Assembly: GCA_017983695.1 (NCBI GenBank)
Contig: JAGOAX010000009.1
Location: 186,001 to 250,000, forward strand
DNA from: Ferruginibacter sp.
Lineage (GTDB): Bacteria; Bacteroidota; Bacteroidia; Chitinophagales; Chitinophagaceae
DNA: 64,000 bases
Direction of reading: 5' to 3'
The first letter of the stretch is position 1. Every line of letters starts with the position of its first letter. The translations under genes and the position numbers were made by a program. This document shows, piece after piece, positions 9,110 through 17,191 of this stretch. Below the pieces are notes generated by a model that was not told the origin of the DNA, searched no databases, and saw only the letters and a program-made list of their open reading frames with translations.

Positions 9110-10117
9110 TTATGCTTTTGCAGGAGCATTTAGTGTTTTCCATAACAGATCTTTTAATTCAGATAAACTCTGGCCTGTTACAGACGAAATAAAAATATGG
9201 GGAATTTTTTTTGGTAGTTCTTTTTCTATGGCTGTTTTTAATTCATCATCCAGCATATCGCTTTTGCTTATGGCAATTACAAAATCTTTTTGCAGCATTT
9301 CGGGATTGTAGGCCTGCAGTTCATTCAATAAAATATCATATTCCTTTTTATGGTCTTTACTGTCTGCCGGAATTAAAAATAATAAAATAGAATTGCGCTC
9401 TATATGCCGTAAAAAACGATGGCCTAATCCTTTGCCTTCTGCAGCACCTTCAATTATGCCCGGTAAATCGGCAATGCAAAAACTTTTACCATCACGGTAT
9501 TCCACCATACCCAGTTGCGGTATTAAAGTGGTAAAAGCATAATCAGCAATTTTTGGTTTGGCAGCTGTTACGCTGCTTAATAAAGTAGATTTGCCTGCAT
9601 TGGGAAAACCTACCAAACCAACATCGGCCAAAACTTTAAGTTCCAGTACCTTCCAGCCTTCTTCCCCTGGTTCTCCGGGTTGAGCATATTCAGGGGTTTG
9701 ATTGGTGGGGGTTTTAAAATTGCTGTTGCCTAATCCGCCACGGCCGCCCTTTACTAAAATTATCTCCTGTCCGTCTTCTAAAATTTCTGCCACCACTTCC
9801 CCGGTTTCTTCGTCACGGGCAATAGTTCCCAAAGGCACTTCAATAATAATATCTTTTCCTGTTTTTCCTGTTGAGGTACTCTTGCTGCCATTTTCTCCAT
9901 CTTCGGCCAGCACATTTTTAAAATACCGGAGGTGGAGTAAGGTCCATAACTGGGTGTTACCTTTTAAAATAATATGGGCACCACGGCCGCCATCACCACC
10001 ATCGGGGCCACCAAAAGCAGTTAATTTATTACGTAATAAATGTTTGCTGCCTGCACCACCATGTCCGCTGCGGCAAAATATTTTTATCTGGTCTACAAAG
10101 TTTGATTTTTCTGACAC
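9110..10117 (-). CDS. obgE: Obg/CgtA GTPase, ribosome assembly
   Basis: Obg is an essential GTPase that binds the large ribosomal subunit during assembly and links it to growth state. Residues 1-160 form the glycine-rich Obg fold ([32 protein letters not shown]). The G domain follows with P-loop GFPNAGKST at 170-178, switch region [12 protein letters not shown]3 [17 protein letters not shown]4-like SKSD and G5-like SSVTGQSL. At 335 residues it has no extra C-terminal domain, as in most Bacteroidota. It lies just downstream of the phenylacetate genes, with 48 bp between. Confidence 0.97.
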   Translation of the reverse strand: MSEKSNFVDQIKIFCRSGHGGAGSKHLLRNKLTAFGGPDGGDGGRGAHIILKGNTQLWTLLHLRYFKNVLAEDGENGSKSTSTGKTGKDIIIEVPLGTIARDEETGEVVAEILEDGQEIILVKGGRGGLGNSNFKTPTNQTPEYAQPGEPGEEGWKVLELKVLADVGLVGFPNAGKSTLLSSVTAAKPKIADYAFTTLIPQLGMVEYRDGKSFCIADLPGIIEGAAEGKGLGHRFLRHIERNSILLFLIPADSKDHKKEYDILLNELQAYNPEMLQKDFVIAISKSDMLDDELKTAIEKELPKKIPHIFISSVTGQSLSELKDLLWKTLNAPAKA

Positions 10118-10165
10118 TTAATTATGCTTATTTGTGCGAAGGTACAGCAATGAAATTTGATAGTG

Positions 10166-10762
10166 TCAGGAGACTCCGTGGCTCCATGGTTTATAATTTT
10201 TTAACCCGGCTGAATTTTCTTTTTCGGGTAGTTGCCTCAAGGGCTCACATACGCTCCAGTTGCTGAACATTTCCCCCGGCAGTTGCTGGTATAATTTTGT
10301 GCCTTCAGTTTTCCAGGCCATCATTTCGTCACTTACTGCTTTAATTTTTTTTGCAGGATTACCCACAATCAAACTCCGGGCTTCAAAAACCTCATCTGCC
10401 TTAATAAAACTTAAAGCACCTACAATACATTCATCACCTAAAACAACATTGTCCATTATTACTGCATTCATACCCACCAAACAATTTTTACCAATGGCAG
10501 CGCCATGTATTACTGCACCATGGCCAATATGTGCACCTTGTTTTAATACAACTGTTACACCCGGAAACATGTGGATGGTACAGTTTTCCTGCACATTGCA
10601 GCCATCTTCAATAATGATTTGCCCCCAATCGCCACGAAGGGCTGCCCCGGGGCCTATATAGCAATCTTTACCGATGATTACATTGCCGGTAACTGCAGCC
10701 TGCGGATGAACAAAAGAAGATTCATGTATTACCGGGATGAAATTGTTGAATTGATAAATCAT
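10166..10762 (-). CDS. paaY: Gamma-carbonic-anhydrase-like hexapeptide protein, PaaY
   Basis: A left-handed beta-helix trimer of the gamma-carbonic anhydrase family. PaaY is a thioesterase-like helper of aerobic phenylacetate degradation, thought to remove dead-end CoA products. The hexapeptide repeats run from about residue 15 to 135 (GNVIIGKDCYIGPGAALRGD, GHGAVIHGAAIGKNCLVGMN). Metal-binding histidines are visible in TIHMFPG and HIGHGAVIHG. The start overlaps the stop of paaI by 4 nt, so the two are translationally coupled. A plain gamma carbonic anhydrase is the alternative, but length (198), C-terminal tail and position favour PaaY. Confidence 0.85.
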   Translation of the reverse strand: MIYQFNNFIPVIHESSFVHPQAAVTGNVIIGKDCYIGPGAALRGDWGQIIIEDGCNVQENCTIHMFPGVTVVLKQGAHIGHGAVIHGAAIGKNCLVGMNAVIMDNVVLGDECIVGALSFIKADEVFEARSLIVGNPAKKIKAVSDEMMAWKTEGTKLYQQLPGEMFSNWSVCEPLRQLPEKENSAGLKNYKPWSHGVS

Positions 10763-11184
10763 ATCAGCTTTTTATCTGTTCTGAAACAGGTGCCTTTAAA
10801 AACAGCCACTATATGTTCTTTTTGATTAGTGATAGTAATTTGATAAAGCCCGGTTGATTTGCCGTTGTGTAATTCTTTTGCTTCGGCAGTCAACACATCA
10901 CCCACATGCACAGGTTTTAAAAAGTTTATGGAAGTATCTAACGCAACAGATAAAACATTGCGGTTGTTGCAGGCAAATGCAAAAGCACTATCCGCTAATG
11001 AAAATGCAATGCCCCCATGTACAATGCTAAAGCCGTTGATCATTTCTTTACGAACGGTCATTTTTATTTTACTGTAGCCTTCTTTAATTGCCAATACTTC
11101 AATGCCCAGCCATTGAGAGAATAAATCGTTCTGCATCATGTGGGCTACTACTTCTCCGGCCTGTTTATCTTTTTCGCTTTGCAT
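10759..11184 (-). CDS. paaI: Hotdog thioesterase PaaI
   Basis: PaaI is an acyl-CoA thioesterase with a hotdog fold that releases CoA from phenylacetyl-CoA-type intermediates when they build up. The 141 residues show the central helix with INGFSIVHGGIAFSLADSAFAFACN, holding the HGG and Asp positions of the PaaI family, followed by ALDTSINFLKPVHVGDVLTAEA. It lies 2 bp from paaG upstream and overlaps paaY downstream by 4 bp, so the three form one operon. Confidence 0.9.
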   Translation of the reverse strand: MQSEKDKQAGEVVAHMMQNDLFSQWLGIEVLAIKEGYSKIKMTVRKEMINGFSIVHGGIAFSLADSAFAFACNNRNVLSVALDTSINFLKPVHVGDVLTAEAKELHNGKSTGLYQITITNQKEHIVAVFKGTCFRTDKKLI

Positions 11185-11186
11185 TT

Positions 11187-11963
11187 TTATTTTCCTTTAA
11201 AGATGGGAGTTCTTTTTTCAAGAAATGAATTTATTCCTTCTTTATGATCTTCTGTTACTGCCGCCTTTTGTTGAAATTTATCTTCAAGCAACAATTGCTC
11301 TTCCCAACTGGCGGCAAAAGACATATTCAGTGCATGTTTGGTATAAGCTAATCCTTTTGTCGGCATCTGCGAAAGTGTTGCTGCAATTTTTTTGCTTTCA
11401 GTTTCAAAAGAAGCGTCATCAAAAACTTTATAGATCATTCCCATCTGTTCTGCTTCAGTGGCATTTACTTTATCTCCTGTCATCATTAAAGCACTTGCTT
11501 TTTGCCAACCTACTAACCGGGGTAAGGTAAATGTACCACCACTATCAGGTATTAAACCAATTTTACTGAATGCCTGTATAAAAGTTGCGGTAGCAGCGGC
11601 CACCACCACATCGCAACACAATGCAATGTTTGCGCCGGCACCGGCAGCTACACCATTTACTGCACATACTACAGGCTTGGGTAAATTTCTTATGCGTTTT
11701 ACAATGGGGTTATAATGTTCGGCAAGTATTTGTTTAAGCTCAATTTTATTTTCACCCACCAATTCACTGATATCCTGGCCGGCACTAAAAGCTTTATCCG
11801 AGCCTGTAATATATACACAGCGTACATCGGGCACACTGGCACATTCATCCAGGTGTGCCTGCATACGCAAAGCCATTTCCCGGTTAAAGGAATTAAATTT
11901 TTCAGGTCGGTTTAAAGTAATGTAAGCAACGGAGTTTTTTATTTCGAACAGGATGGACGACAT
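11187..11963 (-). CDS. paaG: Enoyl-CoA hydratase/isomerase family, PaaG-like epoxyphenylacetyl-CoA isomerase
   Basis: Predicted 1,2-epoxyphenylacetyl-CoA isomerase, which converts the ring epoxide made by PaaABCE to the oxepin form. It is a crotonase-fold protein of 258 residues with the CoA-binding part NRPEKFNSFN, the oxyanion segment FSAGQDISEL, the second oxyanion part NGVAAGAGANIALCCDVVVA and the PaaG-typical GLIPDSGGTFTLPRLVG carrying the catalytic Asp. The downstream ring-opening enzyme PaaZ and the thiolase are not in this window. The operon continues into paaI and paaY. A general enoyl-CoA hydratase is less likely because the usual second catalytic Glu is not in this position. Confidence 0.88.
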   Translation of the reverse strand: MSSILFEIKNSVAYITLNRPEKFNSFNREMALRMQAHLDECASVPDVRCVYITGSDKAFSAGQDISELVGENKIELKQILAEHYNPIVKRIRNLPKPVVCAVNGVAAGAGANIALCCDVVVAAATATFIQAFSKIGLIPDSGGTFTLPRLVGWQKASALMMTGDKVNATEAEQMGMIYKVFDDASFETESKKIAATLSQMPTKGLAYTKHALNMSFAASWEEQLLLEDKFQQKAAVTEDHKEGINSFLEKRTPIFKGK

Positions 11964-11989
11964 ACAATTATTTTTAGCAAGAAAGATAT

Positions 11990-12631
11990 TTACACTTCAA
12001 AACTTTTTACATCAATATGATTTAATAAAAACTGGTTAACGGCATCATAGTTTCTGTCTGGTGAACCGATGCGGTACAGGTATATTGCATCTTTATCTTC
12101 TTTTACCACTTTCATACAGCGGAAAGTCATGTCGTTAAGTTTAAAAAATGTTTCCAGTTCATTTTTAAAATCTTTTCCCAGTTCAATTGTTTTAATGCGG
12201 TAATCTTTTACCCGGTGCAATTTGTTTATAAAACGTTGTACAGGTTCCAGTACAAACAAAGTAATAACCACCATTACAGATACCACAATGGCCAGGGTAT
12301 AATTATGATAACCGATAGCCATTCCTAATGCCGCAGTAATCCAGATAAGTGCGGCCGTGGTTAAGCCATTAACTGTCATACCTTCTTTAAAAATTACACC
12401 TGCACCAATAAATCCAATACCGGTTACAATATTGCTGGCTATGCGGTCGGTGCTTCCGGCAGTACTCTCTTTTGAAAGAATGGTGTACAGGCAGGAGCCA
12501 ACACAAATCAATATCATCGTTCTAAAGCCAGCCGGCTTGCTGCGAAATTCTCTTTCTATGCCGATGATAGCACCGATTATAAATGCTGCGGAAACCTGTG
12601 CCGCTTCTTCAAAATAAATACTTAAGTCCAT
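11990..12631 (-). CDS. MgtC/SapB family membrane protein
   Basis: A small membrane protein of the MgtC/SapB family, linked in other bacteria to magnesium limitation and control of F-ATPase or acid stress; its role here is unknown. Four to five helices occupy the first ~140 residues, with family signatures GAIIGIEREFRSKPAGFRT and IVTGIGFIGAGVIFKEG, then TVNGLTTAALIWITAALG. A C-terminal soluble domain (DYRIKTIELG to the end) follows. I use the ATG at 12631; a TTG 18 nt upstream is the alternative. It sits between paaD and paaG and splits the phenylacetate cluster on the same strand. Confidence 0.88.
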   Translation of the reverse strand: MDLSIYFEEAAQVSAAFIIGAIIGIEREFRSKPAGFRTMILICVGSCLYTILSKESTAGSTDRIASNIVTGIGFIGAGVIFKEGMTVNGLTTAALIWITAALGMAIGYHNYTLAIVVSVMVVITLFVLEPVQRFINKLHRVKDYRIKTIELGKDFKNELETFFKLNDMTFRCMKVVKEDKDAIYLYRIGSPDRNYDAVNQFLLNHIDVKSFEV

Positions 12632-12673
12632 AATTATAAATGTAAGCAATTGCTGCTAAAATTAATACACTGG

Positions 12674-13156
12674 TTAATGACACTTAAAATAATCGAATGG
12701 TTCTTTACAATCACTACATTGGTATAAAGCTTTGCAGGCAGTACTGCCAAATTCGCTAATGAGTTTTGTGCTGGTGGAATTACATTGCGGGCATTGCACA
12801 CCATCTTCAGGGATTTCAAATTTTTTGTTTGGCGCAGCGATACCGTATGCAATCAGCTTGCGTTTTCCTTCTTCACTCATCCAGTCGGTTGTCCATGCCG
12901 GGGAAAGTACAGTGGTGATTTTAATTTTAGTAAAACCATTTTCAGTCAGTGCCAAACGGATGTTCATGGCAATCATATCCATTGCCGGACAGCCGGTGTA
13001 AGTTGGTGTAATTGTAATTTCAACTGTCTCGTCATTAATTTTTACATCTCGTACAATACCTAGGTCCAGTATGGTGAGTACAGGAACTTCGGGGTCGCAA
13101 ACTGTTTCAAGTAGTTTCCATATTTTTTTTACTGGTATGGTGTCATCAATTACCAT
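12674..13156 (-). CDS. paaD: Phenylacetyl-CoA epoxidase assembly subunit PaaD
   Basis: PaaD is needed to mature the phenylacetyl-CoA epoxidase, probably by iron or iron-sulfur cluster handling. The first ~100 residues form a MIP18 family (DUF59) domain: VCDPEVPVLTILDLGIVRDV followed by PTYTGCPAMDMI with its reactive Cys. The C-terminal part holds a zinc-ribbon-like set (CPQCNS and CSDCKEPFDYFKCH). The 160-residue length is normal. The start overlaps the end of paaC by 7 bp. Confidence 0.93.
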   Translation of the reverse strand: MVIDDTIPVKKIWKLLETVCDPEVPVLTILDLGIVRDVKINDETVEITITPTYTGCPAMDMIAMNIRLALTENGFTKIKITTVLSPAWTTDWMSEEGKRKLIAYGIAAPNKKFEIPEDGVQCPQCNSTSTKLISEFGSTACKALYQCSDCKEPFDYFKCH

Positions 13157-13908
13157 GTGGAATTTGGATAGGCTCTTTGCAAATATTGTAACTCTGTTAA
13201 AATATAACCAAGGTGTTCAGTATGTATCCCGGTTTTTCCTCCTGTCTGCATAAATACTTTTTCCGGAACAGTTAAAGTTGCCTCGTCAAAAATAATTTTT
13301 ACTTTTTTGTCCCATTGTTTTTTTATTACAGTAAAGTCGATACCCGAATCTTTTTCATAGTCAGCAGGCATAAACATTTCTCCGGTGTACCTCCATAATT
13401 CATCAATGGCTTTTATCATTCTTGCTTTGCTTTCTCCGGTACCATCACCTAAACGGATTACCCATTCACTACTCCACCGCAAGTGATACTTTATTTCTTT
13501 TAAAGCCTTGGCTGTAATTGCAGCCAGCTGTTCATCTTTACCGGTTTGTAATTGCTCAAATAATAAATATTGATATTGACTGAAAAGATACTGGCGCAAA
13601 ATAGTTTGTGCCCAATCGCCAATGGGTTGTTCTGCCAATAACAGATTTTTAAATTCTCTTTCTTTTCTTAAGTAAGCCAGTTTATCTTCATCAGTACCAT
13701 CGTTAATTGGTTGATTGGTTAATTGGTTTATTAGTAGAGCGGTATATTGATAAAAATTTCTGGACTGTCCAAGCAGATCTAAAGAAATATTGGTGATAGC
13801 AATATCCTGTTCCAGTATTGGCCCATGCCCACACCATTCACTGTTTCGTTGCGAAAGAATTAATGTGGTATCTGCTAAATGAAGAATATAGTCTGTAAGG
13901 TTTTTCAT
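13150..13908 (-). CDS. paaC: Phenylacetyl-CoA epoxidase structural subunit PaaC
   Basis: PaaC is the ferritin-like, non-catalytic partner of PaaA in the oxygenase complex that epoxidises the ring of phenylacetyl-CoA. The N-terminus RNSEWCGHGPILEQDIAITNISLDLLGQSR is characteristic, as are EREFKNLLLAEQPIGDWA and the HLRWSSEWVIRLGDGT stretch. Residues 60-69 (INQLTNQPIN) are coded by a short TTGGTT/ATTGGTT repeat (13703-13730) and look like an extra loop relative to the family, a second kind of repeat insertion in this operon. It overlaps paaD. Confidence 0.93.
   Translation of the reverse strand: MKNLTDYILHLADTTLILSQRNSEWCGHGPILEQDIAITNISLDLLGQSRNFYQYTALLINQLTNQPINDGTDEDKLAYLRKEREFKNLLLAEQPIGDWAQTILRQYLFSQYQYLLFEQLQTGKDEQLAAITAKALKEIKYHLRWSSEWVIRLGDGTGESKARMIKAIDELWRYTGEMFMPADYEKDSGIDFTVIKKQWDKKVKIIFDEATLTVPEKVFMQTGGKTGIHTEHLGYILTELQYLQRAYPNSTW
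13703..13730. repeat. TTAATTGGTTGATTGGTT-type simple repeat inside paaC
   Basis: Degenerate 8-10 bp units around ATTGGTT, in frame in paaC, coding residues 60-69. The codons add a loop that the family does not usually have at this point (judged from memory). Confidence 0.5.
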
Positions 13909-13917
13909 GCTGACTTT

Positions 13918-14304
13918 TTACATGTGATTTACTTCGTCAGGTAAATTATAAAATGTTGGGTGGCGGTAAATTTTATCAACAGCAGGTTCATATAATTCAC
14001 CTGCTTCTTCAGGATTAGAAGCTGTAATGTATTTACTTTCCACCACCCAAATACTCACCCCTTCCTGCCTTCTGGTATAAACATCTCTTGCATTTTCAAT
14101 AGCCATGGCAGCATCAGTTGCATGTAAACTTCCTACATGTTTATGGTCTAATCCTTGTTTGCTGCGGACAAATATTTCCCAAAGGGGCCATGTCCCTCCG
14201 CCTCCGCCAACTGGCGGAGAAACTTGGGTACTTTTCAATTCGTTACTTCCTGCATTTTCTTCAGGAATATCACCGTAATAAAATTTTCTTATTGCAAAAC
14301 TCAT
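13918..14304 (-). CDS. paaB: Phenylacetyl-CoA epoxidase subunit PaaB with repeat-derived N-terminal insert
   Basis: PaaB is a small bridging subunit of the phenylacetyl-CoA epoxidase. The conserved core begins at WPLWEIFVRSKQG (39-51) and continues HKHVGSLHATDAAMAIENARDVYTRR and VSIWVV. Most PaaB proteins start only a few residues before this core. Here about 38 residues precede it, including SPPVGGGGGT coded by a GC-rich palindromic element (14190-14228) related to ones in paaA and after rpsB. The start at 14304 gives MSFAIRKFYYGD. The frame is open and uninterrupted, so the insert is tolerated. paaA ends 15 bp upstream. Confidence 0.92.
   Translation of the reverse strand: MSFAIRKFYYGDIPEENAGSNELKSTQVSPPVGGGGGTWPLWEIFVRSKQGLDHKHVGSLHATDAAMAIENARDVYTRRQEGVSIWVVESKYITASNPEEAGELYEPAVDKIYRHPTFYNLPDEVNHM
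14190..14228. repeat. GC-rich palindromic repeat inside paaB (copy 1)
   Basis: Read on the minus strand: CAAGTTTCTCCGCC, then an inverted GGCGGAG, then GCGGAGGGACA. It shares the order CAAGTT-pyrimidines-palindrome-GGCGGAGGG with copies at 14357-14388 and 47625-47652. It codes for part of the extra N-terminus of PaaB. Confidence 0.6.
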
Positions 14305-14319
14305 AAAAATATTTTTTAG

Positions 14320-15309
14320 TTATACTGCTTTTGAAACTAAAGAACTTTCGCTTTGATCAAGTTCCCCCTTTAGGGGGCGGAGGGGGCTTTTCTTTTTCTC
14401 TGCATACGCCATCGCCGCTTCTCTTACCCATTTACCTTCTTCATGTGCTTTACGTCTTGCTTCTAATCTTTGTTTGTTACAGGGGCCGTTTCCTTTTACC
14501 ACGTTCCAAAATTCATCCCAGTTTATTTCGCCAAAATCATAATGCTTCCTGGCTTCGTTCCATTGCAGTTTTTCGTCAGGTAATTTCATGCCTAAAACTT
14601 TTACCTGTTCTGCTGCCATATCAACAAACTGCTGGCGCAACTCATCATTTGTTTTTCGTTTTATTTTCCATTTCATGCTCTGATCGCTGTTGGTACTTTC
14701 GCTATCTTTAGGACCAAACATCATTAAGCTTGGCCACCACCACCTGTTAATTGCATCCTGGCACATGGCCTTTTGTTCTGCTGTTCCCTGCGATAAAACC
14801 AATAAAGATTCAAAACCCTGCCGCTGATGAAAACTTTCTTCTTTACAAATGCGAACCATAGCTCTTGCATAAGGGCCATAGCTTGTGCGGCACAACATTA
14901 CCTGGTTTAAAATAGCAGCACCATCTACCAGCCAGCCAACAGCACCCATATCTGCCCATGTTAAAGTGGGGTAATTAAAAATAGAAGAATATTTTGCCTT
15001 GCCACTGTTCAGATCATTTATCATTTCATCTCTTGATGTGCCTAATGTTTCTGCCGCACTGTATAAGTATAAACCATGCCCGGCTTCATCCTGCACTTTG
15101 GCAATTAAAATGGCTTTACGTTTTAAAGATGGTGCCCTGCTTATCCAGTTACCTTCGGGCAACATACCCACAATTTCGCTGTGTGCATGCTGACTTATCT
15201 GGCGCACATTGGTTTTACGGTAGGCCTCCGGCATCCAGTCTTTCGGTTCAATTTTTATTTCTTTATCAATTGTATCCTGAAATATTTTTTCGAAATCCTG
15301 TACAAACAT
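14320..15309 (-). CDS. paaA: Phenylacetyl-CoA epoxidase catalytic subunit PaaA
   Basis: PaaA carries the di-iron centre that inserts one oxygen atom into the phenylacetyl-CoA ring. The ATG at 15307-15309 gives a normal start ([17 protein letters not shown]). Di-iron helices are visible in [20 protein letters not shown] and [28 protein letters not shown] and the substrate-side [13 protein letters not shown] are typical. The last 22 residues (308-329, from [10 protein letters not shown]) are coded by a GC-rich palindromic repeat plus adjacent sequence and replace or extend the usual tail. A TetR-type operator overlaps the promoter. paaB, paaC and paaD follow directly. Confidence 0.95.
   Translation of the reverse strand: MFVQDFEKIFQDTIDKEIKIEPKDWMPEAYRKTNVRQISQHAHSEIVGMLPEGNWISRAPSLKRKAILIAKVQDEAGHGLYLYSAAETLGTSRDEMINDLNSGKAKYSSIFNYPTLTWADMGAVGWLVDGAAILNQVMLCRTSYGPYARAMVRICKEESFHQRQGFESLLVLSQGTAEQKAMCQDAINRWWWPSLMMFGPKDSESTNSDQSMKWKIKRKTNDELRQQFVDMAAEQVKVLGMKLPDEKLQWNEARKHYDFGEINWDEFWNVVKGNGPCNKQRLEARRKAHEEGKWVREAAMAYAEKKKSPLRPLKGELDQSESSLVSKAV
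14357..14388. repeat. GC-rich palindromic repeat at the 3' end of paaA (copy 2)
   Basis: GTTCCCCCTTTAGGGGGCGG followed by AGGGGGC. The arms CCCCCT and AGGGGG form a hairpin. It codes [10 protein letters not shown] at the C-terminus of PaaA and matches the reverse complement of the element after rpsB. Confidence 0.7.
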
Positions 15310-15342
15310 ATGGTGGTTATTTATGCAGTAAAAATAATATAA

Positions 15343-15364
15343 AAAACTAACAACTGTTAGCAAA
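15343..15364 (-). promoter_or_regulatory. TetR-type operator over the paaA promoter
   Basis: AAAACTAA-CAACTG-TTAGCAAA, a 22-bp site with the same layout as the one before the tetR gene (17796-17817). On the minus strand the left part includes a -7-like TAGTTTTT, so a bound protein would block RNA polymerase. Confidence 0.6.
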
Positions 15365-15394
15365 AAAGGTTGTATTAAAATAGTAACAGCAAAA

Positions 15395-15410
15395 TACCCT
15401 TTGGTGGGTA
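15395..15410 (+). promoter_or_regulatory. TACC-N8-GGTA operator candidate, copy 2
   Basis: TACCCTTTGGTGGGTA, 44 bp before the ATG at 15455. A -7-like TATGTTTA (15433-15440) begins 22 nt after the site. Confidence 0.55.
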
Positions 15411-15454
15411 CTTAATAAAATAGCAGCTTGTTTATGTTTACAAAAAAATTAAAT

Positions 15455-16090
15455 ATGAAAACAAAGTTGTTAGTTCTCTTCTTTTTTAGTTGCAGTATTG
15501 TAACCGCACAAAATAATAACCCTGTTTATTTAAAGGGAGATTTTGGCTCCAGCAATGTAAAAACCAACGGCGGTAAAGGTAATGGCGATTTTGCATTTGG
15601 TATTGGTTTAGAATCTTATGTTGGAATAAAAAAACTCAAAAATGCCACGCTTGCTTTAAACCCTGTGGTATCTTATTTAAAAACCGGATACGAAACTACC
15701 GTGGGCGGCAAAATAATAGTGAATTACATCAATGTAGCGGTGCCGGTTTCTTTTGTGGTAAACCCACCCAATGGTGGCGAAGAAATGGGTATTGCTTTTG
15801 GTGCCGGGCCATTTGTAGGAGTGGCCGCATCCGGCAAGTTTAAAGTATTAACCACCGACCCGTTTAAAAAAATGAGTTTTGGTAATGGTTTGGCTGATAA
15901 CAGAAAAGCTATTGATGCCGGTCTTACTTTAAAGTCTTCTGTAAGAGTTAAAAAATTAAATCTTGGTATACAGTACAACATTGGACTAACTAATCTTATA
16001 CCCGACGACAGGATAACCAATGGAGCTTATATAAAAAGTAAAAACTTTTTGTTTTACGCCTCTTATGCAATATTTGGCGCAAAGAAATAA
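15455..16090 (+). CDS. Predicted outer-membrane beta-barrel protein
   Basis: Not recognised as a named protein. The start at 15455 opens a signal peptide (MKTKLLVLFFFSCSIVTA). The mature ~190 residues alternate hydrophobic and polar residues in long strands (FAFGIGLESYVGI, VAVPVSFVV, MGIAFGAGPFVGVAASG, LNLGIQYNIGLTNL) and end in an aromatic-rich strand, FLFYASYAIFG, as small outer-membrane barrels do. It lies on the opposite strand inside the phenylacetate cluster, between paaA and paaE. Its own promoter carries a TACCC-type inverted repeat, which ties it to the 50-56 kb genes rather than to paa. Confidence 0.7.
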   Translation: MKTKLLVLFFFSCSIVTAQNNNPVYLKGDFGSSNVKTNGGKGNGDFAFGIGLESYVGIKKLKNATLALNPVVSYLKTGYETTVGGKIIVNYINVAVPVSFVVNPPNGGEEMGIAFGAGPFVGVAASGKFKVLTTDPFKKMSFGNGLADNRKAIDAGLTLKSSVRVKKLNLGIQYNIGLTNLIPDDRITNGAYIKSKNFLFYASYAIFGAKK

Positions 16091-16110
16091 TAAGATAGTT
16101 GTACAGGGTT

Positions 16111-17187
16111 TTATTTAATGTCGAAATCAACTACTACTTTATCTGTGGTAGGATGGCTTTGGCAGGTTAGTATAAAACCCTGTTCAATTTCTTCATGCTC
16201 CAATCCCCAGTTTACATCCATTTCCACCTGTCCTTCTATTAGTTTTGCTTTGCAGGTGCAACATACACCACCTTTACAGGCAAAGGGAAGATCGGCACCC
16301 TGTTGCAGCGCAGCATCTAAAATGCTCTCATTATCAAACCCTAAATCAAAATCAAAACTTCTGCCATCTAACTTAACGGTAATTTTGCTTTTTGGGCCTG
16401 TGCTTTCTGCTGCCACGGGTTTGTTTCTGGATGTTTTCTTTTGCCCGGGAGTTGTAAATAATTCAAAATGTATTTTCCTGTTGTCAATACCCTGCTCCTC
16501 TAAAAATTCTTTTACACAAAAGATCATTTCTTCCGGTCCGCAAATAAAAAAATCATCAATGCTTTTATAATTTATCAGTTTTGATAAGGCTTCAAGTTTC
16601 TCATTGTTTATCCTTCCAAAATTTATTGGGGCATCTGTTTTTTCCCTGCTCAACACATTTATAAAATTAAAACGCTGCAGGTATTTGTTTTTTAAGCCTT
16701 CAAGTTCTTCAAAAAAAATAATAGAGGAACGGCTGCGGTTGCCAAATACTAAAGTAAAATTGCTGTTGGATTCGGTTTGCAAAGTGGTTTTAATAATAGA
16801 AAGAATTGGAGTGATACCGCTGCCTGCTGCAAAAGCTACATATTGTTTGCAGTTGGCTGGCAGCAATTTGCAGTTAAATTTTCCGGTTGGCGGCAACACT
16901 TCCAGCTCGTCACCTTCTTTTAAAGTTTCATTTGCATAGGTAGAAAATTTCCCTCCCTCTACTTTTTTTACCGCAACTTTTAAATCGTTTTCAAATGGGG
17001 CAGCACAAATGGAATAAGAGCGGCGTATCTCTTCTCCATCAATATTTTTTTTAATGGTGATATTTTGTCCCTGTTCAAATGCAAATTCTTTTTGTAGTAA
17101 TTCGGGAACAGTAAATGAAACAGATACACAATCTGCAGTTTCTTTTTTAATCGCCTTAACTTTTAATGTATGAAAATGAACTGCCAT
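16111..17187 (-). CDS. paaE: Phenylacetyl-CoA epoxidase reductase subunit PaaE
   Basis: PaaE passes electrons from NAD(P)H to the PaaA di-iron centre. The order is a flavin-binding barrel with RSYS (56-59), a nucleotide-binding domain with GSGITP (122-127) and CGPEEM (216-221), and a C-terminal plant-type [2Fe-2S] ferredoxin domain with Cys304, Cys309, Cys312 and Cys342. Length (358) is normal. It lies 4 bp after the TetR gene and is split from paaABCD by a gene on the other strand, so it depends on the tetR promoter. Confidence 0.95.
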   Translation of the reverse strand: MAVHFHTLKVKAIKKETADCVSVSFTVPELLQKEFAFEQGQNITIKKNIDGEEIRRSYSICAAPFENDLKVAVKKVEGGKFSTYANETLKEGDELEVLPPTGKFNCKLLPANCKQYVAFAAGSGITPILSIIKTTLQTESNSNFTLVFGNRSRSSIIFFEELEGLKNKYLQRFNFINVLSREKTDAPINFGRINNEKLEALSKLINYKSIDDFFICGPEEMIFCVKEFLEEQGIDNRKIHFELFTTPGQKKTSRNKPVAAESTGPKSKITVKLDGRSFDFDLGFDNESILDAALQQGADLPFACKGGVCCTCKAKLIEGQVEMDVNWGLEHEEIEQGFILTCQSHPTTDKVVVDFDIK

Positions 17188-17191
17188 AAAA

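Noticed and set aside
9702-10121. Long plus-strand open frame opposite obg
   Set aside because: It is rich in Pro and Ser because it mirrors the glycine-rich Obg fold; obg is certain on the other strand.
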